Shown here one piece after another: positions 1 through 10,380 of a stretch of DNA of 64,000 nucleotides (its first letter is position 1; every line of letters starts with the position of its first letter). The notes under the pieces were generated by a model. That model saw only the letters and a program-made list of their open reading frames with translations, had not been told where the DNA came from and made no database searches. A program made the position numbers and the translations under genes. The DNA is from Gordius sp. MW1 (taxonomy: Eukaryota > Nematomorpha > Gordioida > Gordea > Gordiidae). The stretch lies in NCBI GenBank assembly GCA_964036665.1, contig OZ038530.1, forward strand, positions 11,000,501-11,064,500, in the 5' to 3' direction.

Positions 1-730
1 AATAGATGTGTTAAGAACAAAATGGACATTTTTTATCCCAATATTAACCTAATTGTATAAGAATAATTTCAAATAAATGGTAAACAATAAAGTTGACATC
101 GCCTTAAAGTCTCATTTTAATAAATTATTTTGGTTTAGTTTAGGATTTTTTTGTTTAATTTTACGTTAGCTTTTTCAATATTTATTACCAACACCAGATC
201 TTTAACTCTATTCAAAGTGTTAGTTGCAAACAAATATTTTATTAGCAAGCTGAAATCCTATAGATAGTACAAAAATTGGTATTTTAAATAAAACTTAATT
301 TGTATAAAGGTAAAAGGTAATTTTGATAATATAAATATTTACAGCTAAAATTAATTTTATTAATGACCCTAATGATTTATTTTAATTAGGCTGTTAAGTA
401 ACTAGTTCCCTTTTTGATCAAAACTAACTGGAATTATTTACTTTAATTGCAGGGGAACTGTAACTGTAGTTGGTTATATTATTTTAGTAGCTGGTCAATA
501 AAGTCGCAGTTACATTTATAATCTTAACAAATTAGTATATTAAAGTAAATCTTCTAGTCTGTGTTTTTGGCTTTTAAATTCAATTTCCTTGGCGGGTGTC
601 ATATTGTTACTCTATTTTTGATTTTGTAGTAACATACTTTAAAGTTGTTAGAATTTAAATTGTTTAACGTTTTGAACCAAATAATTGTGAAATTCGCATG
701 TTTTCAACTAAAATAATTTTATTCTATTAA
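1..730. other. AT-rich intergenic stretch, no gene recognised
   Basis: No reading frame with a recognisable motif is visible on either strand. A short open stretch follows an acceptor-like TTTAATTGCAG near 443-453 and is followed by a CAATAAAG hexamer near 499, so the 3' end of a gene lying to the left cannot be excluded. It is only about 22 codons long and I do not call it. Confidence 0.4.
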
Positions 731-2048
731 TTGCTATGCAATTTATGGGCTCACTTTTTGGTGTCCATTGTCCGACCGTTGTCCGTTGTCCGTCCTCCAA
801 CGTTCTTACACCGTCTTTCAACTTTCTGACTTGCAGGTTCAATCCCCGAAGAGGACAAAATTTTTTTTTTTAATTAAATTAATATTTTGTTCTTGTTAAT
901 ACCATTGATAATATGACTTTTTGGCCGTCCGTTGGCTACTGAGTACTGACCAATGAAAAAAATGACCACTGACCAAATTGTGATTCGAAATTTTTTTCCG
1001 TTTTTGAATTGGTATATTTGTTTAACATTGATAATTACCCTATGCCCTCCCCTACAAGGGCCTATGCCTCTACATGGGTCCCTGTGCCCCCCCCTCCTAC
1101 AAAAGCCTATGCCTCTAATGTGGTTTCGCATCCCGGCGAGGACAAATTCTTAATTGCTGGTTCGAATCCCGGAGAGGGCAAAATTTTATTTTTTTTAAAT
1201 TAAATTATTATATTGTTTTTGTTAATACCATTGATAATATGACTTTTTAGTTGTCCGCTGGCTACTGACCAATGAAAAAATGACCATTGGCCAAAGTATA
1301 AATCGAAATTTTTTTTCGTTTTTGAATTGGTATATTAGGTTAACATTGATAATTACCCTATGCCCTCCCTTAGAAGGGCCTATGCTTCTACTGATATGGG
1401 TTCGATCGAATCCCGGCGAGGGCAAATTCTTAATTGCTGGTTCGAATCCGGGTGAGGGCAAATTCTTAATTGCTGGTTCGAATCCCGCTGAGGGCAAAAT
1501 TTTTATTTTTTTTTAAATTAAATTAATATATTGTTCTTGTTAATACCATTGATAATATGACTTTTTAACCGTGTCCTGGCTACTGACCAATGAAAAAAAT
1601 GACCATTGGCCAAATTGTGATTCGAGATTTTTTTTTCAAGGTCAACATTGATAATTACCCTATGCCCTCCCGTAGAAGGGCCTATGTCTCTACTGATGTC
1701 CCTGTGCCCCTACAAAGGCTTATGCCTCTACTGATGTAGATTCGAATCCCGGCGAGGGCAAATTTTTTTTATTTTTTATTATTTGATTAATATATTGTTC
1801 TTGTTAATACCATTGATAATATGACTTTTTGGCCGTACGCTGGCTACTGACAAATGAAAAAAATGACCATTGGCCAAAGTGAGATCAAAATCGGTTTTTT
1901 CCTGATTATAATTATATTCTAGTTATTTGGCTGTCTGCTAACCATCAGAAAAGATCACCACTGGCCAAAACGATGGAAAATTTGTATAAATAATTAACTA
2001 ACCATTTTGCATTTAATACCCCCCTTCGCCCATAAATTGCATAGCAAA
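731..2048 (+). repeat. Composite B-box repeat family, copy A
   Basis: The stretch is bounded by inverted ends: TTGCTATGCAATTTATGGGC at 731-750 and its complement CCCATAAATTGCATAGCAAA at 2029-2048. Inside are at least four tandem units of roughly 290 bp. Each runs through GGCTACTGACCAATGAAAAA, ATGACCATTGGCCAAA, TATGCCCTCCC, GGGCCTATGCCTCTACTGAT, then GGTTCGAATCCCGGCGAGGG, a poly-A/T run, and TTGTTAATACCATTGATAAT. GGTTCGAATCC matches the B box (T loop) of tRNA promoters and is repeated three times within 1409-1490. No transposase frame is seen. I infer a non-autonomous element assembled from tRNA-derived units; the superfamily is unknown. Confidence 0.7.
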
Positions 2049-2183
2049 TATCATATTTGAAATATGATACTTTTATACGGAGTATAGATGAGTTTCGGTC
2101 CCCCTTCCCTTCCCCCCTTCTCTTCCCCCTTTCCGTTCCTCCCCTTCCCCCCTCCCCCTTCCCACGAGGGCCGAAGGCCCGAG
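2049..2183 (+). repeat. C-rich tail with GGGCC hairpin, copy A
   Basis: Directly after copy A comes TACGGAGTATAGATGAGT, then about 70 bases of CCCCTTCC-type low-complexity DNA, then CGAGGGCCGAAGGCCCGAG, a perfect short hairpin. The same order follows copy D at 35790-35932 and is inverted at 2727-2951. The tail is therefore part of the repeat family and not an independent simple repeat. Confidence 0.65.
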
Positions 2184-2336
2184 TTTTTTATTTGAAAGCA
2201 TCGATCATGGTAAAAAGAAATTTTTAGTTAGGTTATAATTATTATAGGTCAGCTTTTTATGAATTTTTTTTATAATCACTAAAAAAATATTCAATTTTAC
2301 CATAAGTAAAGGTTAATTAACGGTTGTATTTGGAAG

Positions 2337-2497
2337 CATGGGCGTAGTTAGAATGGAATTAGAGGAGGTGATCAATCTAGGTAGATGCAAAATTATAATT
2401 TTTTAAAATTTTAGTTATAATTAGATTAAATCAACGGATTTTCGGATTTATAGGGGCGGCAGTTGCCCCCACCTGCCACCCCCTGGCTTCGCCCATG
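2337..2497. mobile_element. Palindromic MITE (CATGGGCGTAG family), copy 1
   Basis: A 161-bp element with ends CATGGGCGTAG and CTTCGCCCATG, and an inner polypurine/polypyrimidine pair. It is flanked by TTTGGAAG (2329-2336) and TTTGGAGG (2498-2505), a 7/8 match that fits an 8-bp target duplication. It has no coding capacity. An 8-bp duplication is typical of hAT-type transposases, so I infer mobilisation by such an enzyme. Confidence 0.75.
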
Positions 2498-2726
2498 TTT
2501 GGAGGTAATCTTAATTTGAATATAGTCAACAAGTGGTTGAATCCACCCGCATGGATTATTTTAAATTTACAAAATCTGAAGCAACTCATGAATGTAACCA
2601 TGCATTTATTAATGAAAAGAAAATGAGCGTTCTTTAAAAATCAACTAGCAATTTTGTAGGCTAAAATAACTTTTTATTAAATTAGTATCACCAATATAGA
2701 GCACTTTTTCGGTCTATATAAATTAA

Positions 2727-2951
2727 CTCGGGCCTTCGGCCCTCGTGGGAAGGGGGAGAAGGGAAGGGGAAGAGGAAGGGGAAGGGGAAGGGGAAGGGGA
2801 AGGGGAAGGGGAAGGGGAAGGGGAAGGGGAAGGGGAAGGGGAAGGGGAAGGGGAAGGGGAAGGGGAAGGGGAAGGGGAAGGGGAAGGGGAGGAGGGGAAG
2901 GGGAAGAGGGGAAGGGGGGGACGACTCATCTGTACTCTAAAAACGTAGCAC
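2727..2951 (-). repeat. G-rich hexanucleotide tail (AAGGGG)n with hairpin
   Basis: This is the inverted counterpart of the C-rich tail. It starts with the hairpin CTCGGGCCTTCGGCCCTCG at 2727-2745, continues with about 25 copies of AAGGGG (roughly 2750-2920), and ends with GACTCATCTGTACTC. The G-rich strand has regular runs of four Gs and could fold into G-quadruplexes. Long SPSP or EGEG reading frames here are only translations of the repeat. Confidence 0.8.
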
Positions 2952-3167
2952 ATTTGCTATGCAATTTACGGGCGAAAGGGGCGAGAGTGCCGATAGGGGG
3001 GTATTAAATGCAATATTATTAGTTATTTATTAATTTACACAAATATTTAAAAAGTTAAATGGTATTAACAAGAACAATATATTAATTTAATTTAAAAAAT
3101 AAAAAAATTTGCCCTCGCCGGGATTTGAACCCGCACCAGTAGTGGCATAGGCTTTTGTAGGGGCACA

Positions 3168-3242
3168 GGGATGTGCGGGATTCGAACCTACGAGCTAATG
3201 AAGCTAGTCACACATTCAATCAACTCAGCCATTAGACTTCAA
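3168..3242 (-). tRNA. tRNA-like pseudogene / tRNA-derived SINE head
   Basis: On the minus strand an A-box-like TGGCTGAGTTGATTGA is followed about 35 bases later by a B box, GGTTCGAATCC. The stems I can draw are imperfect: the T arm does not pair fully and no clean acceptor stem is seen. This looks like a decayed tRNA or SINE head and not a functional tRNA gene. Confidence 0.35.
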
Positions 3243-3450
3243 TATATGTTTTACTCATTACTTATATATAGCTTCCACTTGGTACAATTAAGATAAAAGC
3301 AAAAAATATTAGTATGGGTTAAAAAAAACGAAGAGGGCGACCATCAAAAGCTAAAAATGCTTTTATTTTATAATAAATTACTAATGGAATATAACATTTT
3401 ATTGCGTTTTATATACTTTATTGTATTTTAATAAAAGATAATTAAAAGCA

Positions 3451-3500
3451 TCATGGGCGTAGCCAGGTTTTGAATTAAGGGGGGGGCAGATTCAAAAAAT
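3451..3500 (+). repeat. Fragment of the CATGGGCGTAG MITE
   Basis: CATGGGCGTAGCCAGGTTTT followed by GAATTA and a run of G matches the left arm of the palindromic MITE family. No right arm is present. Confidence 0.5.
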
Positions 3501-4126
3501 TTTTCTGAGAGCAAAAAAAAAAGGTCTCGACTATCTAAAATTAGTGAATTGGGCAATTAAAGGGTTTTGGCTGGCGTTGGCAGGCAATTTAGTTATAAAA
3601 ACCTGATGGGTTCTAGCAGAAAATTTTGGACAAATATGATTAATGATAAAAGTATTAATATTATGTAGAATGATATCTACTTCCTGGGGCAGTCTGGTGT
3701 TTATACGGGAAAAAATGTTCCTGCCCTTTTTATCATTATATTTGGGCCAGCCTCTACATTAAGTAATGATTGGGCTGGTCCTTTTTTACATTTTTCCCGA
3801 TAACCAGTCTCAACTGATTTTCGTTTGGGAATATTGTTTGTGGTGCATTTGCCATATTTGCAAAAGGAGGAAAAAACCAATAATGCCAACTCGGCGGTGG
3901 GCGGATAAGAGGGTAGGATAGGGGTAGTAGGGTAATAAAATGTAGTTTAACCTTGGCATATAAAATAGAAAGGGGGGGGGTATCTTTTGATTAGAATTAT
4001 CGATTAATTGACTTTGCCCATTGAGAAGGAGGGGGGGGTAAATTTTGTGTCAAAGTTCGATTAAACAAAATCTTATTAAAACTCGGTAAAAAAAGGATAA
4101 ATGTTATTTTAGCGTAAGTTTTTATA

Positions 4127-4333
4127 ATGACCAAAAAGCCCGAGTGGGACCTCGAGCCTTGCCGACGGCGTATTTATATGGTTAGGCGGGCAACTCAAGA
4201 GTATTCGGACTTAATAGGTTTTTCTTTAATTTATTTACTTTGTTTTGGCGTAATATTAATTTTGGCTTTGATATTTAATAATGACAATTATTCTATCGGG
4301 GGAAAAAATATAGAGAATTCATTTAATCGCTAA
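4127..4333 (+). CDS. Possible small single-pass membrane protein (hypothetical)
   Basis: A 68-codon frame with an ATG at 4127. The N-terminal third is charged and richer in GC than the surroundings (KKPEWDLEPCRRRIYMVRR). Residues about 29-50 form one strongly hydrophobic segment (GFSLIYLLCFGVILILALIF), then an Asn-rich tail. I recognise no family. It lies between repeats and could be a small membrane protein, a first exon, or chance. There is no supporting splice or poly-A context. Confidence 0.25.
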   Translation: MTKKPEWDLEPCRRRIYMVRRATQEYSDLIGFSLIYLLCFGVILILALIFNNDNYSIGGKNIENSFNR

Positions 4334-5912
4334 ATTGGTTCCATAAAGAGTATTCACTGTTTAATTAACAGTAAAATTATAGACTTCTTCCTAGATGGAA
4401 GAATATAAATTGTTTTTTTAAATTCCAAAACGCCCCCTCGACATTTATTAAATAATAGTGTTTGTTTCTTAATTTTGTTTACAATATATATCCTCAATAT
4501 TTTTTTTTAGTTTTGACAATTTCAAAATTATTTCCAAAGGATAGCAAATACAAAATATAAACCCAAACCAGGAGCGAATTTATCTAACTTAGCCCCAAAA
4601 TCCGCCCTTTTTTTGTCGGGTCAGCAGGATAGATTACCCTAAAATAAATATCTAATTACAGTGAAGGGGGGGGGGGGGGTAAATTTTATGTCAAAGTTTG
4701 ATTAAACAAAAACTTATTAAATAAATAAAATCTCACTTTAGCCAGTGGTCATTTTTTTTATTGATCAGTTGCCAGAAAACGGCCTATATTTAAAATATAG
4801 AAAAAAATTGCTACACTCAGTGGTAATTTTTTTATTGGTCAGTATTAAGAGACGGTTTATAAATACATACGAGTCGAAAAAAACGAGTTCACAATTTGGC
4901 CAATGGTGATTTTTTCATTGGTCAGTAGCCAGCGGACGACCAAAAAGTCATATTATCAAGGGTATTAACAAGAAGAATATATTCGATTAATTTAAAAAAA
5001 ATAAAAATTTTGCCCTCTCCGGGATTTGAGCCCACATCAGTAGAGGCATAGGTTTTTGTAGGGCACAGGGACCCATATCAGTAGGGGCATAGGCCTCTGT
5101 AGGGGAGGAGCACAGGGTAATTATCAATGTTAACCAATTCAAAAACGAAAAAAAAATTCGATTTATTTGGGCAATGGTCATTTTTTTTATTGGTCAGTAG
5201 CCAGGACAAGGTTAAAAAGTCATATTATCAATGGTATTAACAAAAACAATATATTAATTTAATTTAAAAAACAATAAAAATTTTGCCCTCTCCGGGGAAC
5301 CCACATTAGTAAAGGCATAGGCTTTTGTAGGGGCACAGGGGCCCATATAAGTAGAGGCGTAGGCCCTTGTAGGAAAGGGCATAGGGTAATTATCAATGTT
5401 AACCTAATATACCCAATCCAAAACGAAAAAATAAAATTTCGATTTATTTGGCCAATGGTCATTTTTTTCATTGGTCAGTAGCCAGCGGACGGTCTAAAAT
5501 TCATATTATTAATGGTATTAACAAGAACAAAACATTAATTTAATTTAAAAAAAATAAAAATAAATTTGTCCTTTCCTGGGAATGAACACGAACCTCCAGG
5601 TCACAAAGCTGGCGCCAATAACTTCAAGGGTAACGGACGGACAACGGACGGACAACAGAAAACGAGCCCATAAATTGTTTAGCAATTAATATTTAGTGAA
5701 CGCATGAATTTATTAGTTGACAATATTAAATAGGTTATTGAAATCGAATCATCATAAAATACCCTCTGATTTGAATACAACATTTGAATAAATCATAATG
5801 ATAAATATTGTTTTATCGAATCGAGAAATAATTTATGGCCTTACATTTACTAGTTCCTGTAAGTCAGTAACTAGAACTGTGTTTAGTTCTTTTCAAAACA
5901 TCTAACTAGTAA

Positions 5913-6534
5913 AGTGTATGTATGTATGTATGTATGTATGTATGTATGTATGTATGTATGTATGTATGTATGTATGTATGTATGTATGTATGTATGTATG
6001 TATGTATGTATGTATGTATGTATGTATGTATGTATGTATGTATGTATGTATGTATGTATGTATGTATGTATGTATGTATGTATGTATGTATGTATGTATG
6101 TATGTATGTATGTATGTATGTATGTATGTATGTATGTATGTATGTATGTATGTATGTATGTATGTATGTATGTATGTATGTATGTATGTATGTATGTATG
6201 TATGTATGTATGTATGTATGTATGTATGTATGTATGTATGTATGTATGTATGTATGTATGTATGTATGTATGTATGTATGTATGTATGTATGTATGTATG
6301 TATGTATGTATGTATGTATGTATGTATGTATGTATGTATGTATGTATGTATGTATGTATGTATGTATGTATGTATGTATGTATGTATGTATGTATGTATG
6401 TATGTATGTATGTATGTATGTATGTATGTATGTATGTATGTATGTATGTATGTATGTATGTATGTATGTATGTATGTATGTATGTATGTATGTATGTATG
6501 TATGTATGTATGTATGTATGTATGTATGTATGTA
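5913..6534. repeat. (TATG)n microsatellite, about 620 bp
   Basis: An essentially uninterrupted TATG/CATA tetranucleotide array of roughly 155 units. It is open in all three plus frames (MYVC repeats) and one minus frame (THTY repeats); these are repeat translations and not genes. It begins at the edge of unique DNA and ends in GC-richer repeat DNA at 6535. Confidence 0.97.
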
Positions 6535-6775
6535 GCCCCATTCGCGCGAAACTTCCCCCGTAGGTTCCCAGGGCGGCCAGGGGTAAAATAGCTTTTGCAG
6601 AATCCTAAAATTCCTTTTAGTTTTAAAAAAGGCTAAATTCTGAAATTACCGGCCCGATTCGCGCGAAAATTTAGCCGTAGATGTCCAAGGCGGCCAGGAG
6701 TAAAACATTTTTTTCAGATTCCTAAAATAACTTTTCGTTTTAAAAATATCGGACATTTCCCGGCCAGTTTCATTT
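6535..6775. repeat. Two tandem GC-rich units of about 115 bp
   Basis: CATTCGCGCGAAACTTCCCC at about 6539 and GATTCGCGCGAAAATTTAGC at about 6655 begin two similar units that both continue with GGGCGGCCAGG or AGGCGGCCAGG, TAAAA and CCTAAAAT. They directly abut the TATG array, which suggests the array expanded at the edge of this repeat. Confidence 0.6.
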
Positions 6776-7269
6776 ATAGCATCATATACAATAATGACGT
6801 CATACATACAAGGCTGAAGTTTTCTCGAATTAGATATTTAAAAGTATAATAAAAATGTTACAGTATACGGTCAAAATTGTCAAAATTATTGGGGTTTAAC
6901 AAACTATTTAAATTAAATAAATACAATTTAAATTATGCAATTTTTGCCATTATTATCACGTGGTCGATCATAGAAGCATATTTTTAATAATTATCCATCC
7001 TTCAATTAATTATTTTATTATATTAAAGAAAATTGTATTTCAAATAAATCAGCTAACTGGAAAAATAAAATAATGATATTATTGTATAATAAGTAACAGC
7101 ATTAATCAGCATTTTTTTCAAAAACATTTAATTTTAGTCGGATTTGATGACTAAAACAGAATTTGCATTTGGTTTGTCTTATTATAAATATACTAAAAAT
7201 AGTGGGTTCATAAAATCCATGACGTGCTTCAATTAATTATTTTATTAGTTAGTTAATTTGCCAGACATA

Positions 7270-7446
7270 AAGTATATGGAAATACAACGTTTGCCGGGTG
7301 AATAAATAAATGATTAGGTATTGTCATTTTATAGGCCAACATTGTCACAACGCTCCATTCTTATTTCATTCATAACCACATTCCATACACTTATAGTAAT
7401 TTTTAGAAATAATGTGTATAGCAAAACAATGTTTGCCGGGTCAGCT
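7270..7446 (+). mobile_element. Helitron 3'-end remnants
   Basis: CAACGTTTGCCGGGT near 7286 and CAATGTTTGCCGGGTCAGCT followed by AG, ending at 7446, match the usual GC-rich plus CTAG 3' terminus of Helitrons. The second end abuts the TC start of the next Helitron, so two elements lie head to tail with no unique sequence between them. Confidence 0.55.
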
Positions 7447-7951
7447 AGTCTATATATATATTAAAACTCCGTTTTCTTTGTCCTATAAATCCTAAAGTTC
7501 TCGACCAATTGCCACCAAATTGTTCAGATCATTGCCTTAGCATCCTAGATGGTTTATATATACTTTTTATCGACCTGCGACAGCTGTAATCTGTTTTTCG
7601 GTAGTGCTTACCGCCAACTAGCGGACAAGTGATACAACGTTTTTTATATTTATCGTTATGGTGCCACTTATTGCCTTAAACTCTTTTCCACAATTGCTTT
7701 GTCTTTTGTGTCTCAATTTTTCACTCAACTACGCCCGTTTTTTTACATATAAGCCTGTGACAAATAGTTATTCTCGAGACCCTATAACATCCCCATTTTC
7801 TTAAATAAAAATAACTCAGTCTTTTGTAAAAATTCTCACGTTTCGTTCTTTTTTCGTATTACGAAGTTTGGTTATCAATATTACAAGTACAAAAACAACA
7901 CTTTAACGTTAAGATGATAAATGCAGACAATGGTTAACCGACAAACTTAAA

Positions 7952-8194
7952 ATGCAATGCTATGAGCTATTATTCCTAAAGAATAATGCTTCGAGATCAC
8001 GAAGAAAATCATATTATAAAATGCCGCCAAATGCCAAAATTGAATCGGAACGTCTGCTCTTAAATCAGACCAAACTTCGTTCAGAAAAATATGTTCAATT
8101 GCGAGATGCAGCTCTTAACGACGCTAATACCCGAAATTACTTACGCGATCGCCTTGAAACTGGGGATCCCAATTTGCAAGCAATTGACTTGTAA
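7952..8194 (+). pseudogene. Possible N-terminal Helitron ORF piece
   Basis: An 80-codon frame rich in Arg, Lys and Ser with a charged heptad-like stretch (KIESERLLLNQTKLRSEKYV). Basic N-terminal regions of this style precede the Rep domain in many Helitron proteins, but the match is by composition only. The frame overlaps, in another frame, the start of the LINE-type fragment, so one of the two is probably read across a junction. Confidence 0.3.
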
Positions 8195-8732
8195 AAATTG
8201 TAAGAAACAAATTGATGTTTGGGCCCACAACCCCTTACATTGTAAACTTAGCAAATTCCGTTTCATTCGCCATCAAAAGATCAACCTTTTGATTCAAACC
8301 GCTTTACTAAAAGCCGGCCTCCCTTCTATTCTCGAACCATCTGAACCCACTCTTGAGGATAGAATGCGCCCCGATGGAACATCCACAATTCCATGGGAGG
8401 GTGGTAAGTTCCTATCTTGGAACTTTACCTGCATCGACGTATTTGCACCCTTTAACAATAACGCTGACCCATTAGCTCTAGCGGAAGCACGCAAAACTCA
8501 TAAATACCGTGATATAATTCCTTCTAAAATTTTCATCCCTATCGTGGCTTCTTGTTCTGCCACTTTAGGCAAACAGGCATTAGCCTTCTTTAAATTGATG
8601 GGAAAGAGATCTCCCGAAGGAAAATTCTCAGCAAGTTTTCTTTTGCGCCAAAAAATAGGAATTTTTGCCAAATACAATTATAAGGCATTTTCCGACACCT
8701 GGCCTCTGGCCCTCGATGAAGATGACGAGTAG
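8091..8732 (+). pseudogene. C-terminal fragment of a LINE-type reverse transcriptase ORF
   Basis: A 213-codon frame with no polymerase motifs but a clear post-RT tail: a zinc-ribbon-like CKNC then HNPLHC (C-x2-C-x8-H-x4-C, about residues 34-52), then RPDGTSTIPWEGG and WNFTCIDVFAP, then a basic ARKTHKYRDI and a C-terminal FLRQKIGIFAK. This order is one I know from the C-terminal part of animal non-LTR polymerase proteins. The RPD...W(D/N)FTC spacing resembles a PD-(D/E)XK nuclease; here the usual Asp after Trp is Asn. An A-rich tail near 8790-8818 is consistent with a LINE 3' end. I infer a 5'-truncated insertion into the Helitron. Confidence 0.6.
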
Positions 8733-8818
8733 TCACGCTTTTTATTTATTTATTGATAGTGTTTTATATTTTTCATATATAGATTTTACCTAAAAAAAAT
8801 TTTTAACCAAAAAAAAAT

Positions 8819-10380
8819 TATTGTTAGGAAACTAACCATTTTGTCCACATCATATGCATAAACACGCCCAAGACTCTACTGCGTATGTTCTTAACTACGG
8901 TCGTCCAGACCTATTCATTACATTTACTGCTTGGCGCAATGCACGTGAGTTTTTATTTCATTGCCAATCACCAGTCGATAGGCATGACATCGCAGCACGT
9001 GTTTTCCTATAGAAACTTAAATGAATGATTAATCTCATCGTTAAGCATAAGGTCTTTGGCTCTGTGCTTTGGTGGATGTACTCTGTGGAATGGCAAAGAG
9101 AGGTTTACTGCATTTCCATACACACGTATGGCTATATAACAAGATCCCCTCCAATAAAATTGACGATGTAATATGTGCTGAAAATCTTAAATAGATAAAG
9201 ATTTGTGCAAAATTGTTACGAAAAATATGAAATATGCGATCCTCGAGGCTTGGTATGCAACACAATTATGGGCAGTAATGGATATCATTTGTACAAAAAA
9301 AAGATCAACAAAAGATTGTGGGAACATGGTACCCATTCGACTTCGCGTCGAGGTGGTAACCGCTGGGCTGTTCCATGTTGTCCAGCGCTATCAAAATTAT
9401 GCGAGGCACACATTAATGTTGAATATTGTAATTCGGTTAACAAAGGTAGAGGTATGATAGTTTTTACAGTTCAACCAGGTATCACTGCGAGTCTTCACAT
9501 CGATGAAATCGCTTAATATCAGGCTGGAAGATATATAAGCAGCAATTAAGCTATATGGCGTATTCTATCATTTCCTATACTACGCAGTCCTGCTATGGTT
9601 CCCTTAGCTGTACATCTAGAAAATGGACAATGCGTTTATTTTACAAATGCAAATGTCAACAGAATAGCCTTAAATACCCCAGATACAATGGTAAGAGCGT
9701 TCTTCAAGCTATGTCTACACGATGATTTTGCGCAAAAACTGCAATATTGCGAAGTTCCTACGTCTTGCACATGGAACTCGCGCGGCATGCGATAGGCTGA
9801 CTATACACTATTCATCTTGATCAAGATGAGTGTTTTCTTCTTCGCATGACGTCCCTGGCCTAACGTGTTTCCAGCATTTAAAAGTGGTCAACGGCGTTGC
9901 ACATTCTACTATAAGCAGTGCATGCCAACCCATGCAGTTATTAGAGCATAATAATCATTGGTATGAAAGAATTATGACGCGTGCTATAATTCACATCCAA
10001 AACAAATTCGTGTTTTATTGATCTCCTGCCCTCCATGTCCCTCCAATCTTTTATAATAAATATAAAGCCGACATGACAGAAGAAATCATTTATTAAAATA
10101 GTCGCGCACATCCTAATATTAACATGGATTAATTGCTAAAACACTACAACGAAACATTAATTAATCTTAAAGCTATCGGCTTAGAAATTTAAACAAAGTT
10201 TTGGCTCAGTTGATGCCTGCACCAAATCGATCTGCTGCTGCTCTATTTGATGTAGACTTACATCGTGAACAAATTTACAACTAGCTTGATTTTTTGTCTT
10301 ATGTGTGATCTAAGGTTTCAAAGCTAACACCGCAACAAAAAGCCATTTACGATTAGATTTTGCTTGCTGTTAATTTTTTT
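8819..10380 (+). pseudogene. Helitron Rep/helicase pseudogene (frameshifted)
   Basis: Translated pieces in all three plus frames align in order with Helitron Rep/helicase proteins: QDSTAYVLNYGRPDLFITFT (from 8854), WWMYSVEWQ (near 9070), then after a frameshift an HUH-type LLHFHTHVWLYNKIPSNKID, then SNGYHLYKKK, NRWAVPCCPALSKL, AHINVEYCNSVNKG (9205-9516), then LAVHLENGQCVYFT (9595-9795), and finally MPAPNRSA and TPQQKAIYD near 10213-10350. At least six stops or frameshifts break it. The HFH of the HUH motif is still visible. The coding remnant ends just before the expected helicase ATP-binding site. Confidence 0.85.

Larger units (their letters stand above)
2952..5687 (-). repeat. Composite B-box repeat family, inverted copy B with internal insert
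   Basis: The ends are ATTTGCTATGCAATTTACGG at 2953 and CGAGCCCATAAATTGTTTAG near 5664-5683, in the opposite orientation to copy A. B-box units are at 3107-3170 (GGGATTTGAACCC) and in several units at 4880-5690. Between about 3250 and 4740 the sequence differs and includes a MITE fragment and a possible small reading frame, so the copy was probably opened by insertions. Copies A and B form a large imperfect inverted repeat around 2.2-2.7 kb. Confidence 0.6.

Noticed and set aside
2723..2953. SPSPSP and EGEGEG frames
   Set aside because: Translations of the AAGGGG/CCCCTT repeat on the two strands.
5906..6591. Long MYVC and THTY repeat reading frames
   Set aside because: They are translations of the TATG microsatellite, open in several frames at once.
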